NCBI GenBank assembly: GCA_002346625.1
Contig: DEAF01000007.1
Span: forward strand, 1 to 28,988
Source of the DNA: Gemmatimonadales bacterium UBA2989
GTDB taxonomy: Bacteria > Gemmatimonadota > Gemmatimonadetes > Longimicrobiales > Gaopeijiaceae
Direction of reading: 5' to 3'
Length of the DNA stretch: 28,988 bases
Shown here: positions 1-6,777 of the stretch, in pieces
Position numbering within the stretch: the stretch's first letter is position 1
Layout of the letters: each line of letters opens with the position of its first letter
The notes under the pieces: generated by a model
What the model saw: the letters and a program-made list of their open reading frames with translations, nothing else
Databases searched by the model: none
What the model was told of the DNA's origin: nothing
Position numbers and translations under genes: made by a program

Positions 1-123
1 ACCGAGGAAGCCGAAGAAGAAGCTGAGGTGACCGAGGAAGCCGAAGAAGAAGCTGAGGTGGCCGAGGAAGCTGAAGAAGAAGAAGAAGAAGAAGAAGAAG
101 AAGAAGAAAAAGCTGTAGAATAA
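1..123 (+). CDS. rpsP: Acidic C-terminal tail of probable ribosomal protein S16 (5'-truncated)
   Basis: The window opens inside a reading frame in frame 1 that ends with TAA at 121-123. Only about 40 residues are visible, almost all Glu, with Ala, Val and Thr. A 30-bp unit at 1-30 is repeated exactly at 31-60 and starts again at 61. It then runs into 12 consecutive GAA codons (73-108) and ends Lys-Ala-Val-Glu. No folded domain is visible, so the identity rests on position: rpsP lies directly upstream of rimM-trmD-rplS in most bacteria, and S16 proteins of some phyla carry long acidic or Ala/Glu-rich C-terminal extensions. The stop is 12 nt before the rimM start, which fits one operon. A KH-domain protein or another short gene is an alternative. 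Confidence 0.6.
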   Translation, partial: TEEAEEEAEVTEEAEEEAEVAEEAEEEEEEEEEEEEKAVE

Positions 124-135
124 CTATTAAAAATC

Positions 136-687
136 ATGATTAATGGCAAAAAAGATGTCCCGGAACATCTTGTCGTAGGCCATCTCAATAGGGCACATGG
201 CTTGAAGGGTGAAGTTTTCGTATCACCTCTTACAGACCACCCTGAGATAACGTTCGCCCCTGGAGTTGTACTACATCTGGGAGATACTGAAGGGGAAGTG
301 TCACCAGATCTTTTGCATCCTCACCTTATAGAAACAAGCCGTGCCCATCGTCAAGGATTCCTTATACAGTTCAGGGGCGTTTCAGACCGAAATAGTGCAG
401 AAGCTATCTGTGGTCGTTACGTATTACGTGCTGGGAACGAAGTCAGAGAGCTCGATGATGAAGAAATTTTCCGCCATGACCTTGTAGGGATGGAGGTGGT
501 AACATTGGATGGTAATATCATTGGTGAAATCATAGAGGTCTACGAACTTAAATCTGCCGATCTACTAGAAATAAATAATTCCCAAAAGAACATACTAATC
601 CCTTATGTTTCAGAAATCATTCATTCTTTGAGTCTGGATGAAAACCGAGTTTTCATCGATCCACCTGAGGGCCTTTTGGATATTTAA
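136..687 (+). CDS. rimM: Ribosome maturation factor RimM
   Basis: RimM binds ribosomal protein S19 and helps mature the head of the 30S subunit in the cytoplasm. The 183-residue protein has the usual two-part layout. The N-terminal beta-barrel carries the family signature VGHLNRAHGLKGEV (residues 14-27). A PRC-barrel domain follows from about residue 112 (DLVGMEVVTLDG) to the end, closing with the typical ILIPYVSEII and VFIDPPEGLLDI segments. Length is normal. It starts 12 nt after the probable rpsP stop, and its stop is 1 nt before the trmD start, so translation is probably coupled through the operon. No strong Shine-Dalgarno sequence is visible before the ATG. Confidence 0.96.
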   Translation: MINGKKDVPEHLVVGHLNRAHGLKGEVFVSPLTDHPEITFAPGVVLHLGDTEGEVSPDLLHPHLIETSRAHRQGFLIQFRGVSDRNSAEAICGRYVLRAGNEVRELDDEEIFRHDLVGMEVVTLDGNIIGEIIEVYELKSADLLEINNSQKNILIPYVSEIIHSLSLDENRVFIDPPEGLLDI

Positions 688-688
688 A

Positions 689-1366
689 ATGACAGACCCA
701 GCACCTTTGAAAATCAACATCGTTACGATTTTTCCGGAATTCTTCAGAGATCCTTTAGCTACAAGTATTATTGGAAGAGCTGCACAAAATAGACTGGTGG
801 ATTATCATGTTGTAGATCTGAGAGACTTCACTAGTGATTCCCATCGAACTGTGGATGACACTCCCTATGGAGGTGGTTCGGGGATGGTGATGAAACCAGA
901 GCCATTCTTTGAGGCTGTAGATAGTTTAAATACCACTGGACCGATAATACTTTTGTCCGCTCGTGGTGAAGTGTTTGATCATTCAGACGCTGTATACTAT
1001 TCGATGCAAACTGAGCTTACACTACTCTGTGGCCATTACAAAGATGTTGATCAAAGAGTAGCCGACCATCTGGCTACCAAAGAAATCTCAGTCGGTCGTT
1101 TCGTGCTTTCAGGCGGTGAAATTGGAGCCCTGGTTATTACAGATGCTATAGTAAGGCTTATCCCGGGAGCCATAGGAGATCACGAGTCTGCATCCGGAGA
1201 CTCATTCTATAACGATGGACAACTGAGTGCTCCGTCCTATACACGGCCACCAGAATATAGAGGCTATCAAGTACCTGAGGTTTTGAGAACTGGTGACCAC
1301 GCCAAGATAGCTTCCTGGAGAGATGCTGAAGCTGCCAGATTATCGGATAAGCGGAAAAATTACTAG
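689..1366 (+). CDS. trmD: tRNA (guanine-37-N1)-methyltransferase TrmD
   Basis: TrmD uses S-adenosylmethionine to methylate G37 next to the anticodon, which prevents +1 frameshifting. The 225-residue protein starts NIVTIFPEFF near residue 10 and has PYGGGSGMVM at 59-68. The SPOUT trefoil-knot segments are LLCGHYKDVDQRV (112-124) and ISVGRFVLSGGE (133-144), followed by the DSFYNDGQLSAPSYTRP stretch that carries the catalytic Asp region. The frame is open back to 638, but I chose the ATG at 689. It lies 1 nt after the rimM stop and gives the family's normal N-terminus, whereas the upstream ATG would add 17 residues overlapping rimM. The GHYKDVDQRV version resembles TrmD of the Bacteroidota/Gemmatimonadota side rather than the enterobacterial GRYEGIDERV. 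Confidence 0.97.
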   Translation: MTDPAPLKINIVTIFPEFFRDPLATSIIGRAAQNRLVDYHVVDLRDFTSDSHRTVDDTPYGGGSGMVMKPEPFFEAVDSLNTTGPIILLSARGEVFDHSDAVYYSMQTELTLLCGHYKDVDQRVADHLATKEISVGRFVLSGGEIGALVITDAIVRLIPGAIGDHESASGDSFYNDGQLSAPSYTRPPEYRGYQVPEVLRTGDHAKIASWRDAEAARLSDKRKNY

Positions 1367-1433
1367 AAAAACCTTTCACTATAGTTAAAAAATGCCTCAC
1401 AACCTCTTCACCGAAGCTTAACCCTAGGTTAAT

Positions 1434-1460
1434 TTGCAGGGTTTTCAGAGATAATATATT
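1434..1460 (+). promoter_or_regulatory. Weak candidate promoter before rplS
   Basis: The 117 nt between trmD and rplS hold a TTGCAG element (1434-1439) and a TATATT element (1455-1460), with an imperfect 15-nt spacer. A TTAATT/TAATAT pair with 17-nt spacing overlaps them. A 6-bp inverted repeat AACCCT/AGGGTT (1420-1425 and 1438-1443) lies across the upstream element. This could be a secondary promoter or a leader structure for rplS. The matches are weak and rplS may simply be read from the upstream operon promoter. Confidence 0.22.
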
Positions 1461-1473
1461 TGCCCGAATTAAC

Positions 1474-1478
1474 GAGGA
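1474..1478 (+). promoter_or_regulatory. Ribosome binding site that decides the rplS start
   Basis: GAGGA lies 5 nt before the ATG at 1484. It supports that ATG over the in-frame TTG at 1460, which has no comparable site upstream. Confidence 0.6.
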
Positions 1479-1483
1479 CTGGA

Positions 1484-1834
1484 ATGTCTGGTTTAATACA
1501 AGAGCTAGAGACCGCAGAGACCCGGGACGACAATCACGATTTCAATCCTGGTGACACAGTCCGCGTGCTCTACAACGTTCGCGAAGGATCCAAAGAACGG
1601 ATTCAGGCATTTGAAGGGATTTGTATAGGGCGCCGTGGTTCCGGTACTGGTGAAACTTTTACAGTACGTAAGATCTCTGGAGGTATTGGTGTAGAAAGGG
1701 TTTTCCCGGTTCATGCTCCCACTGTAACAAGTATAGAAGTGATCCGGCATGGACGGGTGCGTAGGGCCAAACTCTATTATCTGCGAGGCCTCCGTGGCAA
1801 AGCAGCTAGAATCCGAGAAAAGCAGATTAAATAG
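1484..1834 (+). CDS. rplS: 50S ribosomal protein L19
   Basis: L19 sits at the 30S-50S interface of the ribosome. The 116-residue protein begins MSGLIQELETAE, which aligns with the start of E. coli L19. It carries the family core FNPGDTVRV (20-28), EGSKERIQAFEG (34-45), FTVRKISGGIGVERVFPVHAP (59-79) and RRAKLYYLRGLRGKAARI (93-110). The frame extends upstream to a TTG at 1460, but the ATG at 1484 has a GAGGA ribosome-binding sequence and gives the family's usual length (115 residues in E. coli). The rnhB ATG follows 1 nt after the stop codon, so the two genes are likely co-translated. Confidence 0.97.
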   Translation: MSGLIQELETAETRDDNHDFNPGDTVRVLYNVREGSKERIQAFEGICIGRRGSGTGETFTVRKISGGIGVERVFPVHAPTVTSIEVIRHGRVRRAKLYYLRGLRGKAARIREKQIK

Positions 1835-1835
1835 T

Positions 1836-2492
1836 ATGAATCTGCCGGCGGAATCGCCGGACCAGACTGTGACCAATGAACACCAAGGTCTCCTTGGCTA
1901 CGAAAAGAGTTTTTGGAGCTCAGGCTTTTCCAATCTAGCCGGAGTAGATGAGGTGGGACGTGGTGCACTTGCAGGTCCAGTCGTTGCTGCTGCTGTAATC
2001 TTATCCAAAGACACTGTAATTGATGGTGCCACTGATTCTAAGCGACTTAACGCCAGGTCTAGGAAAGAGCTTACATGCGTGATTCATGAACGTGCTAAAG
2101 CGGTTGCTTTAGGCGCTGCGTCCGTACGGGAGATCGATCAGTATAACATAATCATTGCAACAGCTTGGGCTATGAATAGGGCAATAAGCAGATTGTACAC
2201 GAAACCAGATCACATAGTTTTAGACGGTCTGCCTATGAAATCCCTTAATTGGGAACACGATGCTGTTGTAGGTGGTGATGGGTTGGTGCATTCAATATCG
2301 TGTGCTTCCATTGTAGCAAAATTCTGTCGAGATCAATTAATGGTTAAATTATCTAAGCATTACCCAGGCTATGGATGGGATCACAATATGGGTTACGGTA
2401 CCCAAGAACATCGTGACGCTCTTGGCAGGATAGGGCACACACCGCACCATCGTCAGAGTTTTTTAGGCATCCAATACGGATTGGATATATAA
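1836..2492 (+). CDS. rnhB: Ribonuclease HII
   Basis: RNase HII cuts the RNA strand of RNA/DNA hybrids and removes single ribonucleotides misincorporated in DNA. In the 218-residue reading the four acidic metal ligands are visible: Asp38 and Glu39 in AGVDEVGRG, Asp130 in IVLDGLP, and Asp166 in SISCASIVAKFCRDQL. The conserved DSKRLN (67-72) and the C-terminal GYGTQEHRDALGRIGHTPHHRQSF segment are also present. The ATG at 1836 lies 1 nt after the rplS stop, but it leaves a longer leader before AGVDE than most family members have. A GTG 33 nt downstream (1869) is an alternative start giving a more standard N-terminus. The rplS-rnhB order is widespread. Confidence 0.95.
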   Translation: MNLPAESPDQTVTNEHQGLLGYEKSFWSSGFSNLAGVDEVGRGALAGPVVAAAVILSKDTVIDGATDSKRLNARSRKELTCVIHERAKAVALGAASVREIDQYNIIIATAWAMNRAISRLYTKPDHIVLDGLPMKSLNWEHDAVVGGDGLVHSISCASIVAKFCRDQLMVKLSKHYPGYGWDHNMGYGTQEHRDALGRIGHTPHHRQSFLGIQYGLDI

Positions 2493-2599
2493 CAGGATGA
2501 AATCTTACTTGATCATAGCCAGGGCCTGTGCCACAAGCCGAAAAGCTGAGAGCTTAAGCGTGTGGAGATTATTCTAGCTACTGGCTATTTTATTCAATA

Positions 2600-2672
<73 letters not shown>

Positions 2673-2868
2673 TTAGAAGAGTGTTTTGTAATATCAATAT
2701 TTGCCATAAAAACCTTATACTGACATCTTTATAGTATGACTTGTAAACTTAACATTCGAGATCTCCACACCCACGGAGCTAAATGTATCTGTAGGTGTTC
2801 GTGTTCGTGTTCTATAATAGATCTGGGTGTGTTAATGCGCTGAAATCAAGTCCAAGATTGTTTCTTAA
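2673..2868 (+). other. Non-coding stretch between tRNA-Lys and its downstream terminator
   Basis: No plausible reading frame covers this stretch. It holds an 8-bp inverted repeat CACACCCA (2766-2773) / TGGGTGTG (2824-2831) and a smaller imperfect hairpin inside it (ACGGA 2773-2777 with TCTGT 2788-2792, which shares base 2773). It also holds three tandem copies of GTGTTC (2795-2812) followed at once by a perfect TATAAT (2813-2818) without a good -35 element. It may be the 3' trailer of the tRNA transcript, an untranslated leader or a small RNA. Nothing matches a known RNA family that I can recognise by eye. Confidence 0.3.
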
Positions 2869-2900
2869 CCGCCCGGGTCAATTGGCCCGGGCGGTTTTTT
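2869..2900 (+). terminator. Strong intrinsic terminator
   Basis: A perfect 9-bp GC-rich stem, CCGCCCGGG (2869-2877) with CCCGGGCGG (2886-2894), has an 8-nt loop and is followed by six T residues (2895-2900). Two A residues before the stem can pair with the first Ts. It would stop transcription coming from tRNA-Lys or from a small RNA upstream. Its end is only 51 nt before the ATP-grasp start, so attenuation of that gene is also possible. Confidence 0.88.
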
Positions 2901-2951
2901 ATGCATTGTGACTCTCAAAATGACCTTAGTTAACATCAAAACAAGAAAAAT

Positions 2952-3899
2952 ATGACTAGCTCGCCTTTACCGAACATATACGTACTGTACGAAAATCCTG
3001 ATTGGATTCCTCCTCTTCAGGAAGGACTCGAAAAAGAAGGCTTTAGTGTCTGCTTGGTTCATGTCAACGACGGAATAATCGATCCGTCAAAAACCTCCCA
3101 CAAAGGCATATGGATAAATCGTATTAGCGCATCATCTCACACTCGAGACCATATCCATACAGTGGAGATGTCCCGACAACTACTGTTTTGGCTGGAATCC
3201 CAAGGCCGTAGGGTAATCAACGGGATTCAAACTTTTGAACTTGAGATGAGCAAGTTCCGACAAGACCTTATTCTTAGGAGACACGGCATAAAAACACCTC
3301 AAACCGTTCTAGCAATCGGAAGAGATAACTTATTAAAAACTGCCGGCAGTTTTGACGGACCATTCATTACTAAGCACGATCAGGGCGGCAAGGGTCTGGG
3401 CATAAAGCTTTTTCAAGATTTTGATGAATTTGAAAATTATATATCCAAAAAAGAATTTGACTCTGGACCCGGGAATAGGATGATTATCCAAGAGTATATA
3501 TCTGCACCTGAGCCTTTCGTCACGAGAGTAGAGATAGTAGGGGGCCAATTTCTGTTTGCCATGAGGAGTTCTACGTTACAGGGTTTTGAGTTGTGCCCTT
3601 CGGATATCTGTAATCCAACATCAACCAATCAAAATGGCACATGCCCAGCAGGAAATGGCATTTTCAGTCCATCTCCAATAACTGCTAAAGACCCATTGGT
3701 ACAGCAGTATATTCAACTATGCCAAAAAGAAGGATTAGAAATAGCAGGAATTGAGTTCGTGGAAGACGCCAATGGATCCCGTTACACTTACGATATCAAT
3801 TGCACCACTAACTATAACCAGGCTTTAGGCTCTCAGTTAGGAATAGATGGAATGAGAGAGGTGGCTCGATACATCCGTAAAACTGCTATGTCAAATTAA
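2952..3899 (+). CDS. Orphan ATP-grasp enzyme, RimK-like carboxylate-amine ligase
   Basis: ATP-grasp enzymes activate a carboxylate as an acyl-phosphate and join it to an amine or thiol. In this 315-residue protein the N-terminal third is an alpha/beta pre-ATP-grasp domain. The ATP-binding part follows: GPFITKHDQGGKGLGI (136-151) has the nucleotide-binding Lys and a glycine-rich loop, IIQEYI (178-183) is the hinge, and Glu268 (IAGIEFVED) with Asp281 and Asn283 (YDINCTTNYN) are the likely metal ligands. The layout is closest to RimK/LysX-type ligases, but the substrate cannot be read from the sequence. It stands alone between a terminator and the dapA-dapD operon. A peptide or amino-acid ligase role is possible; cytoplasmic location is likely because no signal peptide is seen. 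Confidence 0.8.
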   Translation: MTSSPLPNIYVLYENPDWIPPLQEGLEKEGFSVCLVHVNDGIIDPSKTSHKGIWINRISASSHTRDHIHTVEMSRQLLFWLESQGRRVINGIQTFELEMSKFRQDLILRRHGIKTPQTVLAIGRDNLLKTAGSFDGPFITKHDQGGKGLGIKLFQDFDEFENYISKKEFDSGPGNRMIIQEYISAPEPFVTRVEIVGGQFLFAMRSSTLQGFELCPSDICNPTSTNQNGTCPAGNGIFSPSPITAKDPLVQQYIQLCQKEGLEIAGIEFVEDANGSRYTYDINCTTNYNQALGSQLGIDGMREVARYIRKTAMSN

Positions 3900-4042
3900 G
3901 GATTAAATGACTTAAAATACTTATACAAGATTAGTTGAAGCACATTTAAGATTGTAGATTTCATATCGCCCGAAACCAGGGTAGTATTTTAATCAATAAA
4001 GTGAGCTTGGTAATGAGCATTGTAGAATCTGAAAGATAGAAC

Positions 4043-4948
4043 ATGGAAATCAACTACCTAAAGGGTGTCGGCGTAGCACTGGTAACTCCATTTTGCGAAG
4101 ACGGATCCGTAGACTTAGAAGCCCTTCATGATCATGTAAAATTCCAGATTGATGGCAATGTGGGATTCATGGTTCCTTGTGGCACTACCGGTGAAAGCGC
4201 TACGCTCTCAATAGAAGAACACTCTATCGTAGTGCGAGAAACTGCTAATGCTACCCAAGGAAAAGTGCCAATTTTAGCAGGAGCGGGAGGGAATAACACG
4301 GCTGACGTGATTCTTAGAGCACGTGCAGTAAAAGAGGCCGGAGCCAACGCTATCGTCTCAGTGAGCCCAGCCTATAACAAACCCAGCCAAAGGGGAATTG
4401 TCGAACATTACCGTGCGTTAGCAGCAGCTGTAGAGTGCCCAATCGTAGTTTATAACGTACCCGGAAGAACATCTTCCAACATACTACCCGAAACATTGAT
4501 GTCTCTAGCTGAAATAGACAACATTGTTGGTGTCAAAGAAGCTTCTAGTAATATCAGTCAGATCATGACAATAATCAGGGAGCGACCCCAGGGGTTCCTA
4601 GTACTCTCAGGAGACGATTATCTAACTCTGCCGTTGATCGCAGCTGGAGCGGATGGAGTTATCTCAGTAGTAGCCAACGAAGCACCTGGCCTAATGTCCG
4701 GCATGGTGAGTGCAGCACTCCGCGGAGATTACAAAGAGGCTCGAGAGCTCCACTACAGGCTACTACCTTTGATGAATATAAATTTCATCGAAACTAATCC
4801 TGTACCGGCAAAAGCTGCCCTGGCAATGATGGGGCGCATGGAGGCCAGATACCGTCTCCCTCTAGTCCCTCTTGATACTGCCAATGAACCGAGCGTACGA
4901 CAGGCTCTGGTTGAGTCGGGGATATTGGAATCCAGGGTAGCAGGTTAA
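4043..4948 (+). CDS. dapA: 4-hydroxy-tetrahydrodipicolinate synthase
   Basis: DapA condenses pyruvate with aspartate semialdehyde in the first committed step to diaminopimelate and lysine. The 301-residue protein is a full-length (beta/alpha)8 barrel. It has the pyruvate-binding CGTTGES loop (46-52), the catalytic Tyr137 and Arg142 in YNVPGRTS, and the Schiff-base Lys165 in GVKEAS. The next conserved segment is SGDDYLTLPLIAAGADGVISV. The paired aldolase-family signatures and the dapD neighbour favour DapA over N-acetylneuraminate lyase. The stop TAA overlaps the dapD ATG by one base (4948), so translation is coupled. The 143 nt upstream hold no convincing promoter that I can call. Confidence 0.95.
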   Translation: MEINYLKGVGVALVTPFCEDGSVDLEALHDHVKFQIDGNVGFMVPCGTTGESATLSIEEHSIVVRETANATQGKVPILAGAGGNNTADVILRARAVKEAGANAIVSVSPAYNKPSQRGIVEHYRALAAAVECPIVVYNVPGRTSSNILPETLMSLAEIDNIVGVKEASSNISQIMTIIRERPQGFLVLSGDDYLTLPLIAAGADGVISVVANEAPGLMSGMVSAALRGDYKEARELHYRLLPLMNINFIETNPVPAKAALAMMGRMEARYRLPLVPLDTANEPSVRQALVESGILESRVAG

Positions 4949-5787
4949 TGGATACAACTGACCTGAATACTACTATAGTCCAGTTGGCTAAGTCAGACCT
5001 CAACCAAAATTCTAAAGAAAGTCAGGCTGCCGTAACTCAACTTCTGGATGCTCTAACTCGCGGTGAAGTGCGCTCCGCTGTTAAGAAGAATGGCGAATGG
5101 CAAGCCGTTGAATGGGTAAAGACGGGGATCCTACTGGCGTTCCGTATCGGGCAAGTCCGTGAATTCCCTGCCAGGCCATCACCTTACTACGACAAAGACA
5201 CACTTCCACTCCGAAATACACGTGGTATCGAAGAGAATATTAGGATTGTTCCTGGGGGCAGCTCAGTGCGCGCCGGAGCATTCCTTGGAGAGAACGTGAT
5301 TATCATGCCACCAGCCTTTGTCAACATCGGAGCATATGTTGGCCGGGATACCATGATAGACTCCCACGCACTGGTAGGTTCATGTGCTCAAATAGGAGAG
5401 CGAGTACATCTAAGTGCCGGCGCACAATTAGGCGGTGTGCTTGAACCGGTAGGGCTTCGTCCGGTGATCGTGGAGGACGATGCCCTAATAGGTGGCAACG
5501 TGGGTGTCTTCGAGGGGACTCTGGTGGGAGAAAGAGCAGTGCTAGCACCTGGTGTTCAATTAACTTCTTCTACTACCGTATACGACCTAATACTGGGAAA
5601 AAGCTATCGAGGAAGCCCCAGCCATCCTTTAACTATACCTCCCGGTGCCGTGGTAGTACCTGGTTCACGGGCAGTGAACAATAAGTTCGCACAGGAACAC
5701 GGTGTCCAGCTCTACGCACCTGTGATTGTGAAGTACCGCGATGCGTCTACAGACGCAGCCACAGCCCTAGAAGACGCTCTCCGCTGA
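4948..5787 (+). CDS. dapD: Tetrahydrodipicolinate N-succinyltransferase
   Basis: DapD transfers succinyl from succinyl-CoA to tetrahydrodipicolinate in the succinylase branch of diaminopimelate synthesis. The 279-residue protein matches the E. coli enzyme (274 residues) along its length. A helical N-terminal domain ends in EWVKTGILLAFRI. A left-handed parallel beta-helix built from hexapeptide repeats follows, including VRAGAFLGENVIIMPPAFVN, IGAYVGRDTMIDSHALVGSC and AQIGERVHLSAGAQLGGVLEP. The C-terminal part contains GAVVVPGSRAV and a final LYAPVIVKYRD strand. The start overlaps the dapA stop (TAATG). The presence of dapD says the organism uses the succinylase route rather than only the diaminopimelate dehydrogenase or aminotransferase shortcut. 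Confidence 0.95.
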   Translation: MDTTDLNTTIVQLAKSDLNQNSKESQAAVTQLLDALTRGEVRSAVKKNGEWQAVEWVKTGILLAFRIGQVREFPARPSPYYDKDTLPLRNTRGIEENIRIVPGGSSVRAGAFLGENVIIMPPAFVNIGAYVGRDTMIDSHALVGSCAQIGERVHLSAGAQLGGVLEPVGLRPVIVEDDALIGGNVGVFEGTLVGERAVLAPGVQLTSSTTVYDLILGKSYRGSPSHPLTIPPGAVVVPGSRAVNNKFAQEHGVQLYAPVIVKYRDASTDAATALEDALR

Positions 5788-5820
5788 AAAGGTACTACCC
5801 CCTAAAATTAACTCGCTGAT

Positions 5821-5837
5821 ATGGACAGTAGGTCCAT
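5821..5837. other. Small hairpin between convergent genes
   Basis: ATGGAC (5821-5826) and GTCCAT (5832-5837) form a 6-bp stem with loop AGTAG, midway between the dapD stop and the stop of the minus-strand kinase gene. It could end transcription in both directions, but neither side has a T-run, so it is not called a terminator. Confidence 0.25.
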
Positions 5838-5856
5838 CATCCAAAAATAGTTTAGC

Positions 5857-6777
5857 TCAATTATCAAATCCTGTTTCCACAGAAACAATAGCCAATTGAC
5901 TAGCTCCCCTAGCAGCATCTACCACCAGGTCACATACCTCAAAGGAAAGACTTTGTATAGATGTCAAAACTTTCTGCCGGAGTGGGCCATCTGCGTCTAT
6001 TAGCCCACCTGTGAAGGCCACCATCGGACGGTCGGGCCAAGGGCTTAGACGTTTTGCCACGGTAAGAACATGATCGACTAGATGATTCGCAGCATTTTCG
6101 ATTATAGTGCCGGCCACCTCATCACCTGCTTCAGCTTGAGCACACACGATAGGAGCCAGGCTGGCGATATCCGATTTGCTGGCTATAGCCACCCAGGTTA
6201 TCAAATCTTCGATGCGATCCACTGCGAGTTTCTCCAGGATCGGGGCACAGAGCTGTGTTTTCATACTGCGACCATCCTCTCCTTGCACTACAGCTCGGAG
6301 GGCCATCATACCCACGGCGTAACCACTACCCTCATCACCAAGTAGAGCCCCCCAACCACCAACATTAACAGCAGATCCATCAACTCCTCGACCCAAGGAT
6401 GCCGATCCCGTGCCTGAAATGAGAAGGATCCCCGGCCCTGATCCAAAGGCATCATGAAATGCAGCATCGGCGTCTGTGCCAACATGGACAGCCTTGGCAA
6501 TCCCTGCATCCTGAAGCCCATTTTGCACCATACTACGAAGAGAATCATTGCCCGCCCCAGCGATCCCAGCCCAAAGGACATTAGCTGGAAACATGGCCCC
6601 TACCTCATAAATAGCTTCGCGACAGACTTGTGTGATAACATCTATAGTGTCTTGCAGATTTGTGGGATTGATCAAACTGGATGGCCCTTCGGTACGAGCC
6701 AGTTCTTTGCCATCAACGTTCATGACCACAGCTCGGGTTCGAGTGCCTCCCCCATCCACACCTATAAATAGGCTCAT
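5857..6777 (-). CDS. BadF/NAGK-family N-acetyl amino-sugar kinase (MurK-like)
   Basis: This 306-residue cytoplasmic protein belongs to the BadF/BadG/BcrA/BcrD ATPase family in its sugar-kinase branch, with human NAGK and clostridial MurK. Visible parts of the actin-like ATPase fold are IGVDGGGTRTRAVV (5-18), TDADAAFHDA (101-110) with the probable catalytic Asp, LLISGTGS (118-125), GGWGALLGDEGSGY (140-153) and the adenosine motif FTGG (255-258). Known members phosphorylate GlcNAc and/or MurNAc at O6. It is the last gene of the salvage operon: its ATG overlaps the TGA of the symporter gene (ATGA), so the two are translationally coupled and likely act on the same imported sugar. GlcNAc, MurNAc or both is inferred from context; glucosamine kinase is an alternative. 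Confidence 0.85.
   Translation of the reverse strand: MSLFIGVDGGGTRTRAVVMNVDGKELARTEGPSSLINPTNLQDTIDVITQVCREAIYEVGAMFPANVLWAGIAGAGNDSLRSMVQNGLQDAGIAKAVHVGTDADAAFHDAFGSGPGILLISGTGSASLGRGVDGSAVNVGGWGALLGDEGSGYAVGMMALRAVVQGEDGRSMKTQLCAPILEKLAVDRIEDLITWVAIASKSDIASLAPIVCAQAEAGDEVAGTIIENAANHLVDHVLTVAKRLSPWPDRPMVAFTGGLIDADGPLRQKVLTSIQSLSFEVCDLVVDAARGASQLAIVSVETGFDN

Noticed and set aside
1..108. Direct repeats that could suggest a CRISPR array or a minisatellite element
   Set aside because: The copies are adjacent without spacers, keep one open reading frame to a stop, and encode an acidic tail. They are coding repeats.
638..688. Upstream ATG extending TrmD by 17 residues
   Set aside because: It lies inside rimM and the extra residues have no place in the family; ATG 689 directly follows the rimM stop.
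1158..1400. Minus-strand open frame opposite trmD
   Set aside because: It lies wholly over a conserved gene and its end, with no domain or ribosome binding site.
1460..1483. TTG start extending L19 by 8 residues
   Set aside because: The ATG at 1484 has a ribosome binding site and matches the family's N-terminus and length.
2543..2555. AAGCT/AGCTT hairpin between rnhB and tRNA-Lys as a terminator
   Set aside because: The 5-bp stem with a 3-nt loop is not followed by T residues.
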